From the NCBI GenBank assembly GCA_023250495.1, contig JAHFAP010000110.1, forward strand, positions 1 to 10,145: 10,145 nt of DNA, given 5' to 3'. How positions within the stretch are numbered: the stretch's first letter is position 1; the number at the start of each line of letters is the position of its first letter. The notes under the pieces are model-generated. The model did no database searches. It was not told the DNA's origin and worked only from the letters and a program-made list of their open reading frames with translations. Positions 1 through 7,009 of this stretch are shown here, piece after piece. Both the position numbers and the translations under genes were made by a program. The stretch is from Deltaproteobacteria bacterium. Its GTDB lineage: Bacteria > Desulfobacterota > Binatia > UBA9968.

Positions 1-2041
1 GGTGCAGATCACTACTTCCATAACCGAGGGTTCCGCCGAGCGCCAGCGTATAGGTGCCCCAGTTCGGGTCTTTCAGCAGCGAGTAATAATACCTTCCCCC
101 GAGATCGGTTTTAATGTATCGGCTGTCCCCACCCAAACCCGCGAACTTGAAACTTAAGCTAGAACTTGCCCCCTCTGTAGGATGGAAGAAATGATCCCTA
201 CTATCGAAACTAAGGGTGGGGCTCATATCGCTTGTCCAGGCCGGTGCTTTATCGTTCAACGGATCGCCGTGAGACGTGACAAACTTTCCATTGATCTTCA
301 CTACCGTTCCAGCTGGGACCACGGTCCCATCTGTAGTGAAATTTCCGGCCCTGCTGTTGACGAGTTCATAGCCTAGCCCTCCTCGTAGGTAATCTATAAA
401 AGAAGCAGGCTGATCATAATTCAAACCTGTCTGGTTGTTGACGCGGCTCGACGAAATGCCGAGGAAAGAAAGATCGAGCCGGTTCATTGGATAGCTCGAA
501 TTCAGGCCGAAACCTGTCCTGCGTATCGAGAAGTCCTGCAACGCGCGTCGGGTATTGAAGGCGTCGAAACCGAGGCTCAGCGGGGTGTCCAGGAGATAGG
601 GCTCGGTGAAGCTCAGGACAAAATCCTGTCGCCTCGATCCTACGTCCGCTGAGAGATTCACGGCCTGCCCGCGACCAAAAAGGTTTTTCTCCGAGACGCC
701 GGCGTTAAAGACGAACGCGTCGCCACTGCTATACCCGGCGCCCACGTTGAAGGATCCGGTCGGCCCTTCTTTCACATCGACTAACAGGTCAATGGCATCG
801 GACCGGTCGGTCTTCTTGGTGGTCAACTGGACATCTTCGAAATAGCCCGTCCGCTGCAGCGCATTGCGGCTTTGCTTGATCTTGTTGGAGGAGAAGAGCT
901 CCTGCTCCGCGGGCACGACCGCTCTCCGAACGACCTTGTCTCGCGTCTTGTTATTCCCTGAAACCAGCACCCGATTGAAATAAACCGGAGGGCCTTGGGT
1001 GATCACCAGAGCGATATCGACGTTTTTCTCCTTAGGGTTCACCCTGGTGACGGGCTCCACCTGGGCGAAGGCAAACCCCTTGTCAGCGTAGAGATCCGAA
1101 AGATTTGAAATGTCCTCGCGCAGACGGCTCCCGCGGAAGATCTGACCGCTGGTCAGCTGCATCTTTTTAAGCAAGAGCTTGGGATCGTCCACCATATCCC
1201 CGCCGATCTCCACTTTGCCGACCCGGTATTGCTCTCCCTCTTCGATTCGGATCACAATCTCGATCCCCTGCCTGGTGCGCAGAATCACCGGCTCGGAAAT
1301 TCTATGATTGATATACCCATGGTCGTAGTAGTGGGAGGAGAGAATGGCAAGGTCGTTGGTCAGCGCGTCGTGATCCAGGACTCCCCGGTTGGTGACGAAT
1401 GAGAGGAACCATTCTTCCTTGGTCCCCATCAGCCCCTTGAGGTCATTTTCTGGAAACGCCCGATTTCCTTCGAAGGAAATCCTCTTCACCAACAGGCGAC
1501 TCCCCTCATCGACATCCACCAAGACAACAGCCTGGTTATTTTCGACCGTCGAAACGGCGTAGTCGACTCGGGCGTTGACATAGCCTTGCTCGCTGTAGAG
1601 TTTCTTGACTTTTTCAATGCCCTCTCCAACCTTGTCACGGTCCAAGATCGTGCGCGCCGCGACTCCAAAGGCCGTCTCGAGCTTGTCCTTCGAGATTTGG
1701 GAATTGCCCTGAATTTTAACCTCCTTAATATAAGGCTTCTCCTTGACCGCGTAGGTGAGGGTCCCTTCGGGCGAAAGCTCGGCTTGCACGTCGTCAAAGA
1801 AACCCATCCGGTAGATCGACTTCACGTCCTTCTCGACGACCGCAGGATCGAACATCTCCCCGGCGCGCGCCTGGAGATGGAGCCGAATACCCTCCTCTTC
1901 AACCCGCAAATTTCCCTGGATCTTGACTTCTTTAAGTCTTACCGATTCCTGGGCCAGGACGGGTGGGTGGAAAAATAGCAGCAGACAAAAACCAAGTACG
2001 AGCGAGATATGCACATTAAGGCTCTGCGCGATTCTATTCAT
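1..2041 (-). CDS. bamA: Outer membrane protein assembly factor BamA (C-terminus cut by window edge)
   Basis: BamA (Omp85 family) folds and inserts beta-barrel proteins into the outer membrane. 680 residues are visible with no stop before the left edge. Residues 1-30 look like a Sec signal peptide: a hydrophobic core around 13-24, then a VLA-Q cleavage site. Five POTRA repeats follow at about 35-101, 104-180, 183-269, 272-350 and 353-426, recognisable by repeated V-x-I/F-x-G-N strands and G-Y/F-x-x-A/D turns. The beta-barrel starts near 429 (FNVGAGYSS, then EKNLFGRGQ at 451-459). The loop-6 VRGF/Y motif and the last strands are missing; from family length roughly 100-150 residues lie outside the window. 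The ATG at 2041 is preceded by AAGGAG with a 9-nt spacer and by no better start. bamA follows lolD by 91 nt, as in deltaproteobacterial-type envelope operons. The family call is very secure. Confidence 0.96.
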   Translation of the reverse strand, partial: MNRIAQSLNVHISLVLGFCLLLFFHPPVLAQESVRLKEVKIQGNLRVEEEGIRLHLQARAGEMFDPAVVEKDVKSIYRMGFFDDVQAELSPEGTLTYAVKEKPYIKEVKIQGNSQISKDKLETAFGVAARTILDRDKVGEGIEKVKKLYSEQGYVNARVDYAVSTVENNQAVVLVDVDEGSRLLVKRISFEGNRAFPENDLKGLMGTKEEWFLSFVTNRGVLDHDALTNDLAILSSHYYDHGYINHRISEPVILRTRQGIEIVIRIEEGEQYRVGKVEIGGDMVDDPKLLLKKMQLTSGQIFRGSRLREDISNLSDLYADKGFAFAQVEPVTRVNPKEKNVDIALVITQGPPVYFNRVLVSGNNKTRDKVVRRAVVPAEQELFSSNKIKQSRNALQRTGYFEDVQLTTKKTDRSDAIDLLVDVKEGPTGSFNVGAGYSSGDAFVFNAGVSEKNLFGRGQAVNLSADVGSRRQDFVLSFTEPYLLDTPLSLGFDAFNTRRALQDFSIRRTGFGLNSSYPMNRLDLSFLGISSSRVNNQTGLNYDQPASFIDYLRGGLGYELVNSRAGNFTTDGTVVPAGTVVKINGKFVTSHGDPLNDKAPAWTSDMSPTLSFDSRDHFFHPTEGASSSLSFKFAGLGGDSRYIKTDLGGRYYYSLLKDPNWGTYTLALGGTLGYGSSDLH

Positions 2042-2050
2042 CGGCTGGGT

Positions 2051-2056
2051 CTCCTT
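2051..2056 (-). promoter_or_regulatory. Strong Shine-Dalgarno for bamA
   Basis: AAGGAG lies 9 nt before the ATG at 2041 on the minus strand. It is the clearest ribosome-binding site in the window and fixes the bamA start. Confidence 0.8.
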
Positions 2057-2084
2057 CCCCGGAGAGCTTCCCCAAGACGGCCTT

Positions 2085-2113
2085 TTTCTAACAAATTCAC
2101 CAACTTTTGTAAA
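2085..2113 (-). promoter_or_regulatory. Candidate sigma-70 promoter before bamA
   Basis: In the 91-nt lolD-bamA gap the minus strand reads TTTACA (2113-2108), 17 nt, then TAGAAA (2090-2085). This gives 5/6 and 4/6 matches to the -35 and -10 consensus with optimal spacing, in a locally AT-rich stretch. It could give bamA its own initiation in addition to read-through from lolD. The call is by eye only; no regulator site was seen. Confidence 0.35.
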
Positions 2114-2132
2114 GCCAAATATTAGGCCCCCA

Positions 2133-2810
2133 TCATATCGGAAAAAGGCGCCCTTCCCGGAGCTCCACCTGCCGGCCGATCCTCTCCGCAAACCTGCGAT
2201 TGTGGGTAGCCACGACAAGCGCTAATCCCGCCTCCTCGTTCAGGCGAAAAAGAAGCTCCTGGATCTCCTCCCCGGTCCGTGGGTCCAGATCTCCGGTCGG
2301 TTCGTCCGCCAGAATCAGTTGCGGTTCCAGGATCACCGACCTGGCCACGGCCACCCGCTGCTGCTCGCCGCCCGATAGCTTTCCCGGCCTATGATCGACG
2401 CGCTCTTTCAGCCCGACCCTATCCAGAAGCTTCATCGCCCCGGCCCGCGCCCTTTCCCACTCCCAACCCTGGATCAACGCGGGGAGCATAACATTCTCCA
2501 GGGCATTGAAGTCCGGCAGGAGATAATGGAACTGAAAAACGAAGCCCACGTCACGGTTGCGAAACTCAGACAAAGCATCCTCGTCCATAGCCGACATTTC
2601 CTTGCCGCGATAGAGCACCTGGCCGCTGCTCGGCCGATCGAGCGTCCCAAGGATGTGCAGCAGCGTGCTCTTGCCGACGCCGGACTCGCCCACGATCGCC
2701 AGCCGCTCCCCCTCTTCCAGGTCAAGGTCGAGTCCCCGCAGGACCCGGATCTCTACTCCCGTGTCGACAAAGGACTTCTGCAGGTCGCGCACCTGGAGGA
2801 GATTACTCAT
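2133..2810 (-). CDS. lolD: Lipoprotein-releasing ABC transporter ATP-binding subunit LolD
   Basis: LolD hydrolyses ATP on the cytoplasmic face to power LolC/E extraction of outer-membrane lipoproteins from the inner membrane for handover to the periplasmic carrier LolA. The 225-residue product has every ABC ATPase motif: Walker A GESGVGKST (41-49), Q-loop at Q93 in VFQFHYLLPDF, signature LSGGEQ (145-150), Walker B LILADE (165-170) followed by the D-loop, and the switch histidine in ATHN (H203). The FQFHYLLPDFNALENVMLP stretch is typical of the LolD branch within the MacB-like ATPases. Its ATG lies inside the end of the permease gene (8-nt overlap, ATGAGTAA), so the two are probably translationally coupled. 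Pairing with a 416-residue Lol-type permease supports LolD over MacB or FtsE. Confidence 0.93.
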   Translation of the reverse strand: MSNLLQVRDLQKSFVDTGVEIRVLRGLDLDLEEGERLAIVGESGVGKSTLLHILGTLDRPSSGQVLYRGKEMSAMDEDALSEFRNRDVGFVFQFHYLLPDFNALENVMLPALIQGWEWERARAGAMKLLDRVGLKERVDHRPGKLSGGEQQRVAVARSVILEPQLILADEPTGDLDPRTGEEIQELLFRLNEEAGLALVVATHNRRFAERIGRQVELREGRLFPI

Positions 2811-4053
2811 AACGAATAATCTCGACCGGGTCCAATTTCGCCGCCTGCCGCGCCGGATAGATGCTGGCCAGCAAACAGATCAAGAAAGAGGCGGCGGCCA
2901 CGAGGATAAAATTGCTGAGATAAATGCGCACGGGAACCGTCGAGATGAGAAACACATCTTTCGGCAGTTCGATAAAATGGTAGCGCTCGATCAGCAGGCA
3001 GATTCCATAACCGAACACAACGCCCAGCAACGTGCCCACCGTCCCGATCACGCAGCCTTTGATCAAGAAGACATTCCGAACGCTCCGTCGCGTCGCGCCC
3101 ATCGACTGCAGAATAGCGATGTCTCTGCGTTTCTCCATCACCACCATAATCAGCGTGGATATGATATTGAAAGCGCCGACCAGTATCATGAGGAGCAGGA
3201 CCAAAAAGTAAACCGTTTTTTCCAGCCGCAACGCGGAGAAGAGATTGGGCCAGAGCCGCGACCAATCCTCCGCCCAGTAAGGGAGCCCGAACCTCTGCTG
3301 GATCCTTGTGGCCACGTCCCGCGCTTGATAGACATTCTGCACCCGGATCTCGATGCCGGTCACCGCGTCTCCCAGCTCAAAGAATCTCTGGGCGTCGGCC
3401 AGATTCATATACATCAGCGTCGCGTCGTACTCGTGCATCCCCGAGTCGAAAAGTCCGATCACGATGAAGCGCCTGACCTTCGGGATCATGCCCATCACCG
3501 TGGGCGTGCCCAATGGCGAAACCACCTGGATCGGATCGCCGACATTCACCCCCAACTGTCCCGCCAGCCGCTTGCCAACGATCACGCCCGGGAGCGCGAC
3601 AGATTTGCCTTCGACTTGTACGGACCGCGGCTTTTTTAGATCCTCCAGCTTCCCCTGCTCGACGTAGCGCGCGATATCCACCACTCCGTTGGCCCGATCG
3701 GGATCGATGCCACGCACCACCACGCCCGAGACGCGGTTGCCGGACGTCACCATCACCTGCCCCAAGACCGAAGGCGCCGCGGCCAAGACCCCTGGCTCCT
3801 GCATGACCTTATCCATGAGCCCCTCGTACTCCGTCAAGCGGTCTCCGGGCTTCACCAGAGCCACGTGCGCGTTGATGCCGAGCAGCCGGTCGCGCAGCAC
3901 CTCCTCGAAGCCGGTCATCACCCCCATCACGACATTGAGGGTCATCACTCCGATCATTACTCCCAAGATCGAAATGACCGTGATCAGAGAGATAAAGGTT
4001 TCGCGCCGGCGCCCTCGAAGGTAGCGCAGGCCGATGAAAAGCTCATATCTCAT
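2803..4053 (-). CDS. lolC: Lipoprotein-releasing ABC transporter permease, LolC/LolE family
   Basis: Inner-membrane permease that takes lipoproteins bound for the outer membrane and passes them to LolA. The 416 residues match family length. It opens with the YELFIGLRYLRGRRR signature, then TM1 at about 20-46, a large periplasmic domain (47-275), and three more membrane segments at about 279-306, 327-356 and 379-400, with the FtsX/MacB-type coupling region KRRDIAILQSMGATRRSV (308-325). A proline/glycine-rich segment at about 177-196 (SPLGTPTVMGMIPKVRRF) lies where the LolA-contacting Hook hairpin of LolC is expected. Only one permease gene accompanies lolD, so it may form a homodimer and the choice of LolC over LolE is arbitrary. 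The ATG at 4053 has no convincing Shine-Dalgarno; family alignment supports it. Read-through from lysS is likely. Confidence 0.92.
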   Translation of the reverse strand: MRYELFIGLRYLRGRRRETFISLITVISILGVMIGVMTLNVVMGVMTGFEEVLRDRLLGINAHVALVKPGDRLTEYEGLMDKVMQEPGVLAAAPSVLGQVMVTSGNRVSGVVVRGIDPDRANGVVDIARYVEQGKLEDLKKPRSVQVEGKSVALPGVIVGKRLAGQLGVNVGDPIQVVSPLGTPTVMGMIPKVRRFIVIGLFDSGMHEYDATLMYMNLADAQRFFELGDAVTGIEIRVQNVYQARDVATRIQQRFGLPYWAEDWSRLWPNLFSALRLEKTVYFLVLLLMILVGAFNIISTLIMVVMEKRRDIAILQSMGATRRSVRNVFLIKGCVIGTVGTLLGVVFGYGICLLIERYHFIELPKDVFLISTVPVRIYLSNFILVAAASFLICLLASIYPARQAAKLDPVEIIRYE

Positions 4054-4095
4054 TTTCGTTGATCGTTATTCGTCGACAGCCAATGAAAGCTTCAT

Positions 4096-4118
4096 CGCGC
4101 TTCGACATGCTCAGCGCG
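4096..4118. repeat. REP-like hairpin, lolC-proximal copy
   Basis: A perfect 6-bp stem CGCGCT / AGCGCG encloses the 11-nt loop TCGACATGCTC. The loop matches that of the neighbouring copy at 4152-4172 except for one base, in inverted orientation, while the stem sequence differs but still pairs. It lies in the 118-nt lysS-lolC gap and has no coding potential of its own. Confidence 0.75.
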
Positions 4119-4151
4119 AATGGTTCAAGTACCGTAATCCTCCGGCCGATC

Positions 4152-4172
4152 ACCCTGAGCTTGTCGAAGGGT
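4152..4172. repeat. REP-like hairpin starting in the lysS stop codon
   Basis: A 5-bp stem (ACCCT / AGGGT) encloses the loop TCGACAAGCTC when read on the minus strand. This matches a short repeat I know to be widespread in bacterial genomes and metagenomes, which often yields spurious HPELVEG or LSKG peptides; both peptides appear in non-genic frames here. The last base of the lysS TGA (4172) is the first stem base. Downstream of lysS it could act as an mRNA 3'-end stabiliser or weak attenuator. There is no T-run, so it is not a typical intrinsic terminator. Confidence 0.75.
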
Positions 4173-5653
4173 CAACGTTCTGGCCGGAGCAATGGGAACA
4201 GGATGACGTCGCGGATCGAAGAAGAGGCGGTAAAGAGCATGACCATCCGGTCGATGCCGATCCCTTCTCCCGCCGCGGGCGGCATGCCGTACTCCAGGGC
4301 GCGCACGTAGTCTTCATCGAGGGCGTGAGCCAGCTCATCGCCCGCCTTGCGCGCCGCCGCTTGCCTCTCGAAACGGTCGCGCTGGTCGATCGGATCGTTC
4401 AGCTCAGAAAATGCATTGGCCAGCTCCCGGCCGCCGATGTAAAGTTCGAACCGATCGACCAGGGCCGGGTTCTTGTCGCTCTTGCGCGCCAGCGGGGAGA
4501 CTTCGAGGGGATAGCCCGTGATGAAAGTCGGCTGGATGAGCTGCGGCTCCACCAGCTTCTCAAAGACCTCTACCAGAAGCGGGCCGTAGATCTGAGCGGG
4601 CTCCAGCCGCAAACCTTTCGCTTGCGCCAAGGCTCGCAGTCCCTCGACACCGGCCACTTCTTCTCTTTTCGCCCCGCCGTATTTCGCGACCGCCTCGGCA
4701 AGCGAGAGCCGCCGCCAAGGGGGCTTCAGGTCGATCGCATGATCGCCGTACTGGATCTTGAGCGATCCCGCGATCTCTTTGGCGACGGTCGCGAACAGCT
4801 CTTGCGTGAGCTCCATGAGATCGTCGTAGGTCGCGTAGGCCTGATAGAACTCGAGCATGGTGAATTCCGGGTTGTGGCGGACCGAGACGCCTTCGTTGCG
4901 AAAATTCCGGTTGAGCTCGAACACCCGCTCCAGCCCTCCCACCAGTAGACGCTTGAGGAAAAGCTCCGGCGCCACCCTGAGGTAGAGATCCATATTCAAG
5001 GCATTGTGATGGGTCATGAACGGCCTGGCCGCCGCGCCTCCGGGGATCGGCTGCATCATCGGCGTCTCGACCTCGAGGAAATCCCGCTCCTCGAAAAATT
5101 TCCGAATCAGGCGAACGATCTGCGAGCGCTTCTGGAACAGCTCCTTGACCTCGCGGTTGACCATGAGGTCCACATAGCGCTGCCGGTAGCGGGCCTCCAC
5201 GTCCGCCAGGCCGTGCCATTTTTCCGGCAGCGGCCGCAGACATTTCGACAGCAGCCTCAGCCCCTGGGCCTCAATGGTCAGCTCCTTTGTCTTGGTGCGG
5301 AACAGTCGGCCCCATACCCCTACGATGTCACCCGCGTCCAACTGCTCGAAAAGCCGATAGCTCACTTCTTCAACCCGGTCGCGCCGCACATAGACCTGGA
5401 GCCTTCCCTTACGGTCCTGAAGATGAAAGAAGGACGCTTTTCCGAAGGAGCGGATCCCCATGATTCGGCCGGCGACGGAGAACTCGCTCCGCAGAGCGCT
5501 GAGCTGCTCGTCCGGCAAGGCGCTGTAGTCGGCGACGATCTCAGAGGTGAGGTGGCTGGGCTTGAAGTCATTGGGGTAAGGCGCGTGTCCTGACTCCCTC
5601 AGCTTGAGGAGCTTCTGTCGCCGCACCTCCATCTGTTCGGTCACTTCGTCCAT
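4172..5653 (-). CDS. lysS: Lysine--tRNA ligase, class II
   Basis: Cytoplasmic class II aminoacyl-tRNA synthetase that joins lysine to tRNA-Lys with ATP. The 493 residues fit the usual size of about 490-510. An N-terminal helix (1-20) leads to the anticodon-binding OB-fold (about 57-140, including GIRSFGKASFFHLQD). The catalytic domain shows motif 1 (FLEVETPMMQPIPGGAAARP, 192-211), motif 2 (ELNRNFRNEGVSVRHNPEFT, 246-265, with the ATP-binding arginine in FRNEG) and motif 3 (GEGIGIDRMVMLF, 462-474). The lysine-binding pocket segment GGRELANAFSELNDP (407-421) is intact. The ATG at 5653 has only a weak GA-rich ribosome site, and a palindromic repeat begins 15 nt upstream of it. The TGA abuts a REP-like hairpin. 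No truncation or frameshift is seen. Confidence 0.97.
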   Translation of the reverse strand: MDEVTEQMEVRRQKLLKLRESGHAPYPNDFKPSHLTSEIVADYSALPDEQLSALRSEFSVAGRIMGIRSFGKASFFHLQDRKGRLQVYVRRDRVEEVSYRLFEQLDAGDIVGVWGRLFRTKTKELTIEAQGLRLLSKCLRPLPEKWHGLADVEARYRQRYVDLMVNREVKELFQKRSQIVRLIRKFFEERDFLEVETPMMQPIPGGAAARPFMTHHNALNMDLYLRVAPELFLKRLLVGGLERVFELNRNFRNEGVSVRHNPEFTMLEFYQAYATYDDLMELTQELFATVAKEIAGSLKIQYGDHAIDLKPPWRRLSLAEAVAKYGGAKREEVAGVEGLRALAQAKGLRLEPAQIYGPLLVEVFEKLVEPQLIQPTFITGYPLEVSPLARKSDKNPALVDRFELYIGGRELANAFSELNDPIDQRDRFERQAAARKAGDELAHALDEDYVRALEYGMPPAAGEGIGIDRMVMLFTASSSIRDVILFPLLRPER

Positions 5654-5668
5654 GATGTCTCTTCTACA

Positions 5669-5820
5669 CAGACCGTTGAAAAAGGCCCATCTGCTTCGTT
5701 GCGCTCAATCGCCTCGCTCCAACGTACTACCTACGTACGCCTCCGCTCGTCGATTTCTCGCGCGCCTCGCATCTGGGACCTTTTTGACCGGTCTGAAAGA
5801 TAGGCTTTTTCAACCGACTG
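5669..5820. repeat. MITE-like nested palindromic repeat upstream of lysS
   Basis: An approximately 150-nt imperfect palindrome. CAGACCG-x2-GAAAAAGG with CCCATCTGC (from 5669) is mirrored by GCATCTGGG with CCTTTTT and CGGTCTG (5769-5795). The complementarity continues inwards to a tip CGTAC (5723-5727) / GTACG (5735-5739) with a 7-nt loop. A second outer copy of the end, CTTTTTCAACCGACTG (5805-5820), matches the inverted 5669-5684 end at 14 of 16 positions. There is no transposase, so it resembles a non-autonomous mobile repeat. Similar TTGAAAAA...ATCTGC palindromes are, to my knowledge, common in deltaproteobacterial genomes. Confidence 0.7.
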
Positions 5821-5824
5821 TAAA
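5797..5824 (-). promoter_or_regulatory. Candidate promoter for lysS overlapping the repeat end
   Basis: The minus strand reads TTTACA (5824-5819), 16 nt, TATCTT (5802-5797): 5/6 and 4/6 consensus matches. If used, the transcript would carry the whole palindrome of the preceding entry as a roughly 130-nt leader before the lysS start. The match is modest and the AT-rich repeat end may produce it by chance. Confidence 0.25.
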
Positions 5825-5938
5825 AACATGAATTGCTGCAAGTTCCCCTACCTTACTATCGGTGAATGGCGAATTCAATTGATCGCCCGCTCTCGGCTAC
5901 ATTGAGTAGAAATCCGGGACTCCCTTCGCTTTACGGCC

Positions 5939-6130
5939 AAGGGGGCCGCTCTGTTCGTGAGCGAAGATCGGCTCGGAGGCGTTGGAGCTCTCTGCGAAGC
6001 TGAGGACCAGCAGCGTCGATGTTTGAGCCCGCCATGTATTTTCGGCGGGCGAGTTTCGACGCTGCCCGAAGCGAGCAGCGAAGAGCTCCCGCCGACGAGA
6101 CGCTGGAGCGAACGGACGGGGCGGCCCCTT
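5939..6130. repeat. 192-nt long imperfect palindrome between metF and lysS
   Basis: The outer arm AAGGGGGCCGCTCTGTTCG (5939-5957) pairs with 6113-6130 at 16 of 18 positions plus one bulged G. Further in, GGAGCTCT (5984-5991) pairs with 6082-6089. The core is a perfect 10-bp stem GCAGCGTCGA (6010-6019) / TCGACGCTGC (6056-6065), then an internal loop, then a perfect 7-bp stem GCCCGCC (6027-6033) / GGCGGGC (6044-6050) around the 10-nt loop 6034-6043. It ends 15 nt past the metF stop, so it could act as a 3' structure for the globin-metF transcript, but no T-run follows. I see no gene in it. The remaining 5821-5938 shows nothing recognisable. Confidence 0.7.
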
Positions 6131-6145
6131 AAGTAAAATGTGGAG

Positions 6146-7009
6146 TCAGAGACCCAGGTTGGCGAAGATGGCCGTGACGGAGCGAGACTTGTTCAACGAA
6201 TAGAAATGGATTCCCGGCACGCCGAAGGCGAGCAGCCCGGCGCACTGCTCGGTGGCGTAATCGATGCCTAACTTGACCGCGCCCTCCTCGTCCTCTTCCA
6301 CCTGTGCCAGCCGCCGCTCGAGGCGCGGCGGGATCTTCGATGCGCACAGGGCCACGAAGCGGCGCACCTGGGGCGCCGACAAAATCGGCAGGATGCCGGG
6401 CACGATCGGCACGCGCACTCCGAGCTTTCTCAGATCTTCGACGTACCGATAGTAGTCCTCGTTGTCGAAAAACAACTGGGTGATCACGACTTCGGCACCG
6501 GCGTCCACCTTCTCCTTGAGATATTTGAGATCCGCTTCTCTGCTCGCGGCCCGCGGGTGAACTTCGGGAAAGCCGGCCACCGCGATGGAGAACCAACGGT
6601 GAGAAACCGCCTCCCTGACCAATTCCACCGAGTGATGAAAGCCGTCGGGGTGCGGCGTCCAGTCCGCTGTCCCCTGCGGCGGATCCCCTCCCAGAGCGAT
6701 GAGGTTCTCGATTTCCTGTGTCTTTAATCTGGCCAAGACCGAGCGGACCTCCTCCTTCGACTGGCCGACCACGGTCAGATGGCACATCACCTCGATGCCG
6801 CACTCGCGGTGGATGCGATCCACGAGATCAACGGTTTTATCCCGCGTGCTGCCGCCGGCCCCGTAGGTTACTGAGCAGAAAGCAGGGTTGAGGCCCTTCA
6901 AAGCGGCAATCTCTTTGAACAGGCTCTCGTTGCCCTTCTCCGTCTTGGGAGGAAAAAATTCAATGGAGAGAGTCAGCCCGGGCCGGGCGTATAGGTCACG
7001 CAGTTTCAC
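6146..7009 (-). CDS. metF: Methylenetetrahydrofolate reductase
   Basis: FAD enzyme that reduces 5,10-methylene-tetrahydrofolate to 5-methyl-tetrahydrofolate, the methyl donor for methionine synthase, in the cytoplasm. The 287-residue TIM-barrel protein matches bacterial MetF (about 290-300). The catalytic glutamate lies in LSIEFFPPKT (E17); other conserved segments are SVTYGAGGST (46-55), LGGDPP with D109, the folate-contacting glutamine in TQLFFD (Q178), VPGILP (203-208) and the C-terminal GIHFYSLNKS (266-275). I chose the GTG at 7009, which overlaps the globin stop as GTGA. The in-frame ATG at 7114 would add 35 Arg-rich residues unlike the family and overlap the globin gene by over 100 nt. 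The 4-nt overlap implies translational coupling. Confidence 0.94.
   Translation of the reverse strand: MKLRDLYARPGLTLSIEFFPPKTEKGNESLFKEIAALKGLNPAFCSVTYGAGGSTRDKTVDLVDRIHRECGIEVMCHLTVVGQSKEEVRSVLARLKTQEIENLIALGGDPPQGTADWTPHPDGFHHSVELVREAVSHRWFSIAVAGFPEVHPRAASREADLKYLKEKVDAGAEVVITQLFFDNEDYYRYVEDLRKLGVRVPIVPGILPILSAPQVRRFVALCASKIPPRLERRLAQVEEDEEGAVKLGIDYATEQCAGLLAFGVPGIHFYSLNKSRSVTAIFANLGL

Noticed and set aside
2653..3639. Long plus-strand open frame (328 codons) across lolD and lolC
   Set aside because: It is antisense to two genes with clear motifs; its translation is Arg/His/Asp-rich and resembles no protein family.
4034..4948. Plus-strand open frame (304 codons) across the lolC-lysS gap and lysS
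   Set aside because: It is antisense to lysS catalytic sequence; the only recognisable part is the HPELVEG-type peptide produced by the REP-like repeat.
4054..6145. CRISPR array in the repeat-rich gaps
   Set aside because: The repeats are palindromes of different families without regular spacers, and no cas gene is present.
5939..6145. Intrinsic terminator after metF
   Set aside because: The stem is strong but no U-run follows it in the minus-strand direction, so I list it as a palindromic repeat and not as a terminator.
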